Assembly: GCF_014204415.1 (NCBI RefSeq)
Contig: NZ_JACHLE010000005.1
Span: 1,145-65,144 of the forward strand
Origin: Chryseobacterium defluvii
GTDB lineage: Bacteria; Bacteroidota; Bacteroidia; Flavobacteriales; Weeksellaceae
Direction of reading: 5' to 3'
DNA: 64,000 nucleotides
Shown: one piece after another, positions 57,061 to 64,000 of the stretch
Numbering within the stretch: the stretch's first letter is position 1
Layout: each line of letters begins with the position of its first letter
Translations under genes and position numbers: made by a program
Notes under the pieces: generated by a model
What the model was told of the DNA's origin: nothing
Databases searched by the model: none
Seen by the model: the letters and a program-made list of their open reading frames with translations, nothing else

Positions 57061-57138
57061 ATGTGGAGTTTATTTTTCCTTTCCATCCTCGCTTTTGTGT
57101 ATATCTGTTATGTATTAATGAAACCTGAAAAATTTTAA
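57061..57138 (+). CDS. kdpF: Potassium-transporting ATPase small subunit KdpF
   Basis: A 25-residue membrane peptide ending in LMKPEKF, the conserved KdpF tail after one helix (MWSLFFLSILAFVYICYV). KdpF stabilises the KdpABC complex in the inner membrane. It lies 6 bases before kdpA, its usual place. Confidence 0.8.
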   Translation: MWSLFFLSILAFVYICYVLMKPEKF

Positions 57139-57144
57139 ACAATT

Positions 57145-58839
57145 ATGAATACAGAAATTTCAGGCATTATAGCAATGTTTATTATCACCCTGGTTATCGG
57201 TATATTTTTAGGGAAATATGTTGCCAATGTATATGGTTATAAGAAACCATTTGCAGATCCGGTTTTTCAGCCTTTTGAAAACCTTATTTATAAAATTTCA
57301 GGAATCAATCCGAACCGGCAGATGACCTGGAAACAGAATATGTTCGCCATGCTGACCATTAATTTAATTTGGTTCGTCATCGGATTTTTCATTTTACTGA
57401 ACCAGTCATGGCTTCCTTTAAACCCGGACGGAAATCCGGATATGTCTCCTGATCTTGCTTTCAATACAGCCATTTCATTCCTGGTCAATTGTAATCTTCA
57501 GCATTATTCGGGTGAGACCGGAGTAAGCTACCTAAGCCAGCTATACTTAATGTTCTTACAGTTTGTGACAGCAGCCACAGGAATGGCAGCAATGGCCATA
57601 CTTTTCAAGGCGTTCAAAGAAAAAACGACTACGGAATTAGGCAATTTCTATGACTTTTTTACCAGATCTATTACAAGGATACTTGTTCCTATCAGCATTG
57701 TGGTTGCATTCATCCTTTCTGCCAACGGAACTCCGATGACCTTTGAGGGGAAAGACCATATCACTACTTTGGAAGGTCAAAAAACGGATGTTTCCAGAGG
57801 ACCGGCCGCTGCTTTTGTTGCGATCAAACATTTAGGCACAAACGGAGGCGGATTTTTCGGAGCCAATTCAGCGCATCCGCTTGAAAATCCCAATTATTTT
57901 ACCAATATGACGGAAATGGTTACCCAGATGATCATTCCCTTTGCCCTTGTCTTTGCTTTAGGATTTTATCTTAATAAAAGAAAACTGTCATGGATCATAT
58001 TTTCTGTGATGACCATAGGTTTTCTGGCCTTGGCCATTCCCAATATCATCATGGAATCCCATGGGAACCCCTTAATTACACAAATGGGAGCCGATAATAA
58101 CCTGGGAGCTATGGAAGGCAAAGAGATCCGTTTCGGAAGTATGGCTTCAGGATACTGGAGCATTGCCACTACAGTCATTTCCACTGGTTCGGTAAACGCA
58201 ATGCACGACAGCACAATGCCTCTTTCCGGCATGAACCAGCTTTTGGCCATGATGATCAACTGTTTCTATGGAGGCTGCGGAGTCGGGATCTTAAATTATT
58301 TTATATTCATTATCCTTGCCGTATTCATAAGTGGTTTGATGGTAGGCAGAACACCGGAATTCTTAGGAAAAAAGATCGAGGCAAAAGAAATGAAGATCGC
58401 TATGATCGTAGCACTGTTCCATCCTTTCCTGATCCTGGTGGGAACCGCTTTAACGGCTTATTTCCCGGAATTTGGGGCAAAAACATTGAATAACCCGGGT
58501 TTTCATGGGTTCAGTGAAATGCTGTATGAATTCACCTCATCTTCTGCGAACAACGGTTCAGGCTTTGAAGGATTAGGTGATAATACTCCCTGGTGGAATA
58601 TTTCAACCGGAATTGTCCTGCTGCTATCCAGATTCATCCCGATCATTGGCCCTATTGCCATTGCAGGTTTACTGGCACAGAAAAAATACATTCCCGAAAG
58701 TTCAGGAACACTGAAGACGGATACGGCGACGTTTGGATTTATGACTTTAGCGGTGATACTCCTTATTGCTGCTCTGTCCTTCTTCCCTGCCCTTACTTTA
58801 GGACCTATTGCGGAGCAACTAAAATACTTTGGTAATTAA
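57145..58839 (+). CDS. kdpA: Potassium-transporting ATPase subunit A
   Basis: A 564-residue inner-membrane subunit that selects and conducts potassium in the KdpFABC pump. About ten membrane helices. Selectivity-filter loops are visible: NCNLQHYSGETGVSYLSQ near 113-130, HLGTNGGGFFGANSAHP near 228-244, and NNGSGFEGLGDNTPWW near 469-484. Length is normal. Followed by kdpB after a 180-base gap that holds an inverted repeat. Confidence 0.96.
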   Translation: MNTEISGIIAMFIITLVIGIFLGKYVANVYGYKKPFADPVFQPFENLIYKISGINPNRQMTWKQNMFAMLTINLIWFVIGFFILLNQSWLPLNPDGNPDMSPDLAFNTAISFLVNCNLQHYSGETGVSYLSQLYLMFLQFVTAATGMAAMAILFKAFKEKTTTELGNFYDFFTRSITRILVPISIVVAFILSANGTPMTFEGKDHITTLEGQKTDVSRGPAAAFVAIKHLGTNGGGFFGANSAHPLENPNYFTNMTEMVTQMIIPFALVFALGFYLNKRKLSWIIFSVMTIGFLALAIPNIIMESHGNPLITQMGADNNLGAMEGKEIRFGSMASGYWSIATTVISTGSVNAMHDSTMPLSGMNQLLAMMINCFYGGCGVGILNYFIFIILAVFISGLMVGRTPEFLGKKIEAKEMKIAMIVALFHPFLILVGTALTAYFPEFGAKTLNNPGFHGFSEMLYEFTSSSANNGSGFEGLGDNTPWWNISTGIVLLLSRFIPIIGPIAIAGLLAQKKYIPESSGTLKTDTATFGFMTLAVILLIAALSFFPALTLGPIAEQLKYFGN

Positions 58840-58873
58840 AAGATTTAAAAATTCAAATATTAAAAGATTAATT

Positions 58874-58989
58874 GAACCATTAAGAAGAATTTAGCAGTGA
58901 AGAGAACATTTAAGAATATTTTTAAGCTTAATACTCTAAACATATACAGCTTTAATATCCTTAACAACTTAATTGTCCTTAATGGTTCA
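58874..58989. repeat. Intergenic inverted repeat between kdpA and kdpB
   Basis: Perfect 12-base arms, TGAACCATTAAG (58874-58885) and CTTAATGGTTCA (58978-58989), enclosing 92 AT-rich bases. Arm structure and intergenic placement resemble small non-autonomous elements; within an operon it would form a stem-loop in the message. Confidence 0.7.
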
Positions 58990-59019
58990 TAAAAAATCAA
59001 AATTTAATCCTTCAAAACA

Positions 59020-61059
59020 ATGAAAAATCAATCACAGACATTGTTTCAAAAAGATTTGGTGAACGAGGCTATCAAACAGTCTTTTGTAAAACTGAATCCG
59101 AAGATCATGTTTAAAAACCCTGTCATGTTCCTCGTAGAGATCGGAACGGTGGTTATGCTTCTCGTATCTTTATATAGCCTAACTGGAGATCAATCACAGG
59201 GCAGTTTCTCCTATAACTTTTTAGTATTTATCATCTTATTTTTCACCGTTCTGTTCGCCAATTTTGCGGAAGCTATTGCGGAAGCCAGAGGAAAAGCACA
59301 GGCAGATACCCTGAGAAAAACACGTGAAGAAACTCCTGCAAAGCTTGTTATTGACAACAAACCGGGATTTCAGGTAGAAACCGTATTGAAAAGATCTGCC
59401 GAAATGAAGCTGGGAGATATTTTCTATTGTGAAGCAGGAGATCAGATCCCGATGGACGGCGAGATCATAGAAGGCCTGGCAACTATTGACGAATCTGCGA
59501 TCACAGGAGAAAGTGCACCCGTGACCAGAGAAGCTGGTGGAGATAAAAGTTCCGTGACCGGAGGTACAAAAGTACTTTCAGACCGGATCAAGGTGAAAGT
59601 GACCACAAAACCGGGAGAATCTTTCCTTGATAAGATGATTGCCCTTGTAGAAGGAGCTTCAAGGCAAAAAACGCCTAACGAAATTGCATTAACTATACTT
59701 TTAGCAGGATTTACCCTGACTTTCATTATTGTTACGGTAACTCTAAAACCTTTTGCAGATTATGCGCAGACCCCGATTACCATTGCGGCATTTATTTCAC
59801 TTTTCGTTTGCCTCATTCCGACCACAATCGGAGGTCTGCTTTCTGCCATTGGAATTGCCGGAATGGACAGAGCTTTAAGAGCCAACGTGATCACGAAAAG
59901 CGGTAAAGCAGTGGAAACTGCCGGAGATATTGATGTTCTGCTGCTTGACAAAACAGGAACTATCACCATCGGAAACCGTAAAGCAACCCAGTTTCACCCG
60001 GCCAACGGTATACAAGCAGATGATTTTATCAAAGCATCCGCATTAAGTTCTGTTGCCGATGAAACCCCGGAAGGAAAATCAATCATAGAATTAAGTCAGT
60101 TAAAATCCGAAGATCTCATAGTTCCCAATCCTGCTTATATAGATTTTACGGCTGAAACCCGAACTTCAGGAATCGATTTTGAAAACACAAGGATCCGAAA
60201 AGGAGCTTATGATACTATTAAAAAGCTGGTTGAAAAAGCAGGTAATCCCTTCCCACAGGAAACTCAGGATGTAGTAACCGGAATATCCGAAAACGGAGGC
60301 ACTCCATTGGTAGTTTCTGTGAATGAAAAAGTATGGGGAGTTATTGAACTTCAGGATATCATTAAAACCGGAATTCAGGAACGTTTTCAGCGTTTAAGAA
60401 AAATGGGTGTAAAAACCGTCATGGTAACCGGGGACAATCCTTTAACTGCAAAATTCATTGCCGAAAAAGCAGGCGTAGATGACTTCATTGCTGAAGCCAA
60501 ACCTGAGGACAAGATGAACTACATCAAAAAGGAACAGCAGGAAGGGAAACTTGTCGCCATGATGGGAGACGGAACCAATGACGCTCCCGCACTTGCCCAG
60601 GCTGACGTAGGTGTAGCCATGAACAGCGGAACCCAGGCTGCCAAAGAAGCAGGAAATATGGTGGATCTGGATAATGACCCAACCAAACTTATTGAAATTG
60701 TAGAAATCGGGAAACAGTTATTAATGACTCGCGGGACATTGACAACTTTCAGCATTGCTAATGATGTTGCCAAATATTTCGCCATCATTCCGGCGTTGTT
60801 CATTACATTCATTCCGGCACTTCAGAAGTTGAATATCATGAACCTTCACAGCCCTGAATCTGCAATATTATCGGCCATTATTTTCAATGCGGTCATCATC
60901 CCGATCCTTATTCCGCTGGCTTTGAAAGGAGTTGCTTACAAACCGATTGGTGCAAGTGCATTGTTGAGAAGAAATCTTCTGATCTATGGTTTAGGAGGAA
61001 TTATTGTGCCATTCATCGGAATAAAATTGATTGATTTAGGCATTAGCTTATTCTTTTAA
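59020..61059 (+). CDS. kdpB: Potassium-transporting ATPase subunit B
   Basis: A 679-residue P-type ATPase subunit that couples ATP hydrolysis to potassium uptake. The phosphorylated aspartate is in [12 protein letters not shown] (Asp310). The actuator motif is [12 protein letters not shown] near 162-173. The hinge is [18 protein letters not shown] near 515-532. Membrane helices lie at both ends, with the family signature [18 protein letters not shown] near 264-281. All hallmarks are intact. Confidence 0.97.
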   Translation: MKNQSQTLFQKDLVNEAIKQSFVKLNPKIMFKNPVMFLVEIGTVVMLLVSLYSLTGDQSQGSFSYNFLVFIILFFTVLFANFAEAIAEARGKAQADTLRKTREETPAKLVIDNKPGFQVETVLKRSAEMKLGDIFYCEAGDQIPMDGEIIEGLATIDESAITGESAPVTREAGGDKSSVTGGTKVLSDRIKVKVTTKPGESFLDKMIALVEGASRQKTPNEIALTILLAGFTLTFIIVTVTLKPFADYAQTPITIAAFISLFVCLIPTTIGGLLSAIGIAGMDRALRANVITKSGKAVETAGDIDVLLLDKTGTITIGNRKATQFHPANGIQADDFIKASALSSVADETPEGKSIIELSQLKSEDLIVPNPAYIDFTAETRTSGIDFENTRIRKGAYDTIKKLVEKAGNPFPQETQDVVTGISENGGTPLVVSVNEKVWGVIELQDIIKTGIQERFQRLRKMGVKTVMVTGDNPLTAKFIAEKAGVDDFIAEAKPEDKMNYIKKEQQEGKLVAMMGDGTNDAPALAQADVGVAMNSGTQAAKEAGNMVDLDNDPTKLIEIVEIGKQLLMTRGTLTTFSIANDVAKYFAIIPALFITFIPALQKLNIMNLHSPESAILSAIIFNAVIIPILIPLALKGVAYKPIGASALLRRNLLIYGLGGIIVPFIGIKLIDLGISLFF

Positions 61060-61064
61060 AATAG

Positions 61065-61140
61065 ACTGGAAGTATGAGGCTGGAGGCTGGAAGTGAATAA
61101 GCTGTATACACTTCCATCATCCCTCTCCTATCTTCCATCC
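61065..61140. repeat. Intergenic palindrome A (kdpB-kdpC)
   Basis: Imperfect inverted repeat: GAGGCTGGAGGCTGGAAGTG on the left, with GGAAGTG (61089-61095) pairing with CACTTCC (61109-61115) and pyrimidine-rich TCTTCC beyond. The same motif set occurs at 62979-63051. Confidence 0.65.
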
Positions 61141-61160
61141 CATAAATAAAATTAAAAAAA

Positions 61161-61718
61161 ATGAAAAATTATATTTATTCAGCATTCAGATTAACAGTTG
61201 TCATGCTGGTTATTGTAGGAGTTTATTTAGCCATTGTATATGCAGGCTCAAAAATACTGCCTACACAGGGCAATGCTGAAATTATCCAGCATAAGGGGCA
61301 GAAATTTTATGCCAACATCGGACAGGAATTTAAATCCGAAAAATATTTCCACGGACGCCCGTCTGCTGTTGATTATAATGCAGCAGGAAGTGCAGGAAGC
61401 AATAAAGGGCCAAGTAATGAAGAATACCTGGAAACCGTAAAAAAAAGGATCGACACCCTCAAAATGCAGAATCCGGAAATGAATAAAGCTAAAATCCCCG
61501 TAGAATTGGTTACTGCCAGCGGAAGCGGCCTTGATCCGGATATCTCTGAAAAAGGTGCTTTATATCAGGTCAAAAGAATTGCTAAAGAGAGAAATATCTC
61601 CGAAACTGCCATTGAAAATGTAATCAAATCTCATACAGAAGCTCCATTTTTAAGCCTCTTTGGCCCTTCAAAAGTGAATGTATTGAAACTTAACATCGCT
61701 TTGGATCAGTTAAAATAA
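61161..61718 (+). CDS. kdpC: Potassium-transporting ATPase subunit C
   Basis: A 185-residue single-span membrane subunit. The N-terminal helix is LTVVMLVIVGVYLAIVYAG (about 11-29). The family motif FHGRPSAVDYNAAGSAGSN follows near 63-81, and SGSGLDPDIS near 120-129. KdpC stabilises nucleotide binding in the complex. Normal length; follows kdpB after a palindromic repeat. Confidence 0.95.
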   Translation: MKNYIYSAFRLTVVMLVIVGVYLAIVYAGSKILPTQGNAEIIQHKGQKFYANIGQEFKSEKYFHGRPSAVDYNAAGSAGSNKGPSNEEYLETVKKRIDTLKMQNPEMNKAKIPVELVTASGSGLDPDISEKGALYQVKRIAKERNISETAIENVIKSHTEAPFLSLFGPSKVNVLKLNIALDQLK

Positions 61719-61887
61719 CAAAATCAAAAAAATTAAGACACAAAAGTTTTATTTTGGAACTTATTGATAATAACTTTAAAATAAACTTAGGTGTCAAAAA
61801 AAGCTTTTTTAATAAACATAAAAGAAACAAAAATTCAATATTTTCCGAGGTTGGAAGTAGTAAACTCTATATTAATTTTACAAAAAA

Positions 61888-62973
61888 ATGAAAAGATATA
61901 TCATCATCCCTGTATTTCTGGGGCTATTTTTATCAAAAGCCCAAACCGCAGATTCATTGCAAACAAAGAATAAAGCTACATTCTCTGCCTACGCTGAGTT
62001 GTTTTATACGTATGATTTTAATGGGCCTGCCAATCATGTCCGTCAGAACTTTCTATATTCCTATAACAGGCACAATGAAGTGAATCTTAATCTTGGACTT
62101 TTAAAGGCAGCCTATCATAGTGAATACCTTCGGGCTAACCTTGCTTTAATGGCGGGAACTTATGCTCAGGATAATTTAGCGTCAGAAGAGGATGCCTTGA
62201 AGTATGTGAATGAAGCTAATATCGGGATCAAAATCTCTAAAAATAAAAACCTGTGGATCGATGCCGGAATAATGCCTTCCCATATCGGTTGGGAAAGTGC
62301 CATAGGAAAGGATAATATGAACCTGACCAGAAGCCTTGCTGCCGAAAACTCTCCTTATTTTGAAACCGGGGCTAAAGTTTCTTATACTGCGGACAATGGA
62401 AAATGGTTTTTGAGCGGGCTGGTCTTAAACGGATGGCAGCGCATTGCAAAAGCAGGAGGCAACCAGAGTATTTCTTTCGGGCATCAGGTAACGTATAAAC
62501 CGAATGATAAAATTACATTGAACAGCAGCTCGTTCATTGGAAACGATAAGCCTAAAGAAGAAAAAAGGATGCGTTATTTCCATGACCTGTATGGAAGTTT
62601 TCAACTGACGAAAGAATTTTCCGCTGTTCTTGGATTTGATATCGGTGCAGAGCAAAAATCAAAAGGAAACGAGCAATACAGCATCTGGTATACTCCCAAT
62701 ATCCTGATGAAATATCAGTTCAATGATCAATGGGCCTTAGCCGGGAGAGTGGAATATTTTTATGATGAGAATGGTGTCATTATCAATACAGGAACTACCA
62801 ACGGATTTCAAACCTTTGGGTATTCTTTGAATGTTGATTATGCTATTCTTAAAAATGTGGTATTCCGTACGGAAGCAAGAGGATTTACTTCTAAAGATGC
62901 CATTTTTGTGAAGAATGATGATTTCAGAAAAGGGAATTTCTTTATTACGACAAGCTTAGCTGCTTGGTTTTAA
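61888..62973 (+). CDS. Outer-membrane beta-barrel porin of the kdp locus
   Basis: A 361-residue protein with a signal peptide ending near SKAQ (residue 19), then alternating hydrophobic strands and a C-terminal aromatic strand (FFITTSLAAWF), as in an outer-membrane barrel of the Bbp2/OmpL-like type. No plug or carboxypeptidase-like domain, so not a TonB receptor. Its position between kdpC and kdpD suggests it brings potassium or another small solute across the outer membrane when the Kdp pump is induced. The specificity is inferred from context only. Confidence 0.8.
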   Translation: MKRYIIIPVFLGLFLSKAQTADSLQTKNKATFSAYAELFYTYDFNGPANHVRQNFLYSYNRHNEVNLNLGLLKAAYHSEYLRANLALMAGTYAQDNLASEEDALKYVNEANIGIKISKNKNLWIDAGIMPSHIGWESAIGKDNMNLTRSLAAENSPYFETGAKVSYTADNGKWFLSGLVLNGWQRIAKAGGNQSISFGHQVTYKPNDKITLNSSSFIGNDKPKEEKRMRYFHDLYGSFQLTKEFSAVLGFDIGAEQKSKGNEQYSIWYTPNILMKYQFNDQWALAGRVEYFYDENGVIINTGTTNGFQTFGYSLNVDYAILKNVVFRTEARGFTSKDAIFVKNDDFRKGNFFITTSLAAWF

Positions 62974-62978
62974 TAAGT

Positions 62979-63051
62979 AGGAAGAAGGAAGCTGGAGGCT
63001 GGAAGTTTTGCAATACGTTATTGACTTCCCTCTCCCAGCTTCAAGCTTCCA
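62979..63051. repeat. Intergenic palindrome B (porin-kdpD)
   Basis: GGAAGCTGGAGGCTGGAAGT on the left is matched by ACTTCCCTCTCCCAGCTTC and GCTTCC on the right, forming a long imperfect stem. Shares its left arm with the element at 61065-61140. Confidence 0.7.
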
Positions 63052-63096
63052 ACCGCATGTATGCTTCAAAAAATAAAGTTAAAAAAGATAAAATCA

Positions 63097-64000
63097 ATGT
63101 CCACAGCAAAAGATTTTTTAGAGCTTATTCAGAAATCCAAAAAGGGAAAATTCAAGATCTATATCGGGATGAGTGCCGGTGTCGGGAAAACTTTCCGGAT
63201 GCTTCAAGAGGCTCATTCCCTTTTGAGAAATGGTATTGACGTTAGGATCGGATACATAGAGACTCACGGAAGAGAAGAAACTTTAGCTTTAGTAGAAGGT
63301 ATTCCCGAAATTGCAAGAAAATCTGTCTTTTATAAGGGTAAAAGCCTTGAAGAAATGGATGTTCAGACAATTATCAATGAGCATCCTGAAGTGGTTTTAG
63401 TGGATGAGCTGGCTCACACGAATGTAGAAGGATCAAAAAATAAAAAAAGATGGCAGGATGTTCTGGAAATTCTTAACAACGGGATCAATGTGATCAGTGC
63501 CATGAACATTCAGCATATTGAAAGCCTGAATGAAGAAGTAAGAAAAATTACCGGAGTAGAGGTTTCCGAACGTGTTCCTGATAAAATTCTTGCTCTTGCA
63601 GATGAAGTGGTGAATATAGATCTAACGGCCGATGAGCTTCTAACCCGTTTGAAAGAAGGAAAAATCTATAAAAAAGAGAAAATTCAAACCGCTTTAAACA
63701 ATTTTTTTCAAAGCGGACATATTTTACAGCTCCGGGAACTGGCCTTAAAAGAGGTGGCTACTCATGTTGAAAGAAAAGTAGAGACTGAGATAAAGACTGA
63801 AAATTTTAAGTCTATCAAATTCCTTGCGTGCATCAGCAGTGATGATAAAATTGCTAAAAACATCATCAGAAAAACCGCGAGGCTGGCCAGTTATTATAAT
63901 AGCCCGTGGACTGTGTTATACGTACAGAAACCTTCTGAAAGCCTTGAAAAAATAGCATTGAACAAACAACGATTTTTAATTAATAATTTTAATTTAGCAC
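63097..64000 (+). CDS. kdpD: KdpD-type sensor protein, 3' end beyond window
   Basis: About 301 residues visible from the ATG at 63097; an in-frame ATG at 63061 is possible but less likely. The N-terminal KdpD domain has Walker A GMSAGVGKT near 24-32 and Walker B-like VVLVDELAHTN near 101-111, then the typical NIQHIESLNEEV. A USP-like domain begins near 240 (IKFLACISSDDKIAKNIIR). The membrane and kinase parts would follow outside the window. KdpD senses low potassium or osmotic stress and phosphorylates a response regulator. No kdpE lies upstream; whether one follows cannot be seen. Confidence 0.9.
   Translation, partial: MSTAKDFLELIQKSKKGKFKIYIGMSAGVGKTFRMLQEAHSLLRNGIDVRIGYIETHGREETLALVEGIPEIARKSVFYKGKSLEEMDVQTIINEHPEVVLVDELAHTNVEGSKNKKRWQDVLEILNNGINVISAMNIQHIESLNEEVRKITGVEVSERVPDKILALADEVVNIDLTADELLTRLKEGKIYKKEKIQTALNNFFQSGHILQLRELALKEVATHVERKVETEIKTENFKSIKFLACISSDDKIAKNIIRKTARLASYYNSPWTVLYVQKPSESLEKIALNKQRFLINNFNLA

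Overview
The window looks like a chromosome segment of a Chryseobacterium-like member of the Flavobacteriia (Bacteroidota). Pointers are the AT-rich intergenic DNA, TAnnTTTG-type -7 boxes instead of an E. coli -35/-10, near absence of Shine-Dalgarno sites, type IX secretion (T9SS) type A sorting domains, GEVED adhesin domains, an S46 dipeptidyl peptidase and a Bacteroidota-style kdp locus with its own outer-membrane porin. No rRNA, tRNA, CRISPR array or intact insertion sequence was seen.

Layout. 1-5535 (minus): the 5' part of a large NRPS gene running off the left edge, preceded by a NusG paralogue whose stop codon shares one base with the NRPS start. 5536-7193: a gene-poor stretch with a diverged copy of an intergenic repeat and possible gene scraps. 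7194-27950 (minus): two parallel operons, each T9SS sorting-domain protein, then giant SpvB/FG-GAP/RHS protein, then small putative immunity gene, then strong terminator. Operon A (19985-7236) makes a 3538-residue protein with a Hint self-cleaving domain and an unassigned 119-residue C-terminal toxin. Operon B (27950-20697) makes a 2135-residue protein ending in an HELTH metallopeptidase domain, followed by an ATGA-coupled lipoprotein. 28.3-40.8 kb: an island with an AraC/TPR regulator, a 2067-residue GEVED/lectin/DUF11 adhesin, two further secreted surface proteins and two orphan HTH proteins. It is flanked by direct repeats of the 3' end of an SH3-domain gene. 40.9-55.0 kb: mainly housekeeping genes (SH3 protein, prmA, glycerophosphodiesterase, ligA, MgtC-like protein, a DPP11-type peptidase, polysaccharide deacetylase with GNAT, M16 peptidase). 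55.4-64.0 kb: a potassium-uptake locus with a sigma-54-type response regulator, tiny membrane peptides, kdpF, kdpA, kdpB, kdpC, a porin, and kdpD running off the right edge.

How it fits together. The most interesting part is 7-28 kb. The two operons share gene order, near-zero spacing and a conserved ~300-bp upstream region. This suggests a modular T9SS-linked polymorphic toxin system in which a small sorting-domain partner accompanies an RHS cocoon protein that has no sorting domain of its own. The kdp locus shows a second unusual arrangement: the usual KdpE position is taken by an NtrC-type activator, and a -24/-12-like sequence lies just ahead of the tiny ORFs.
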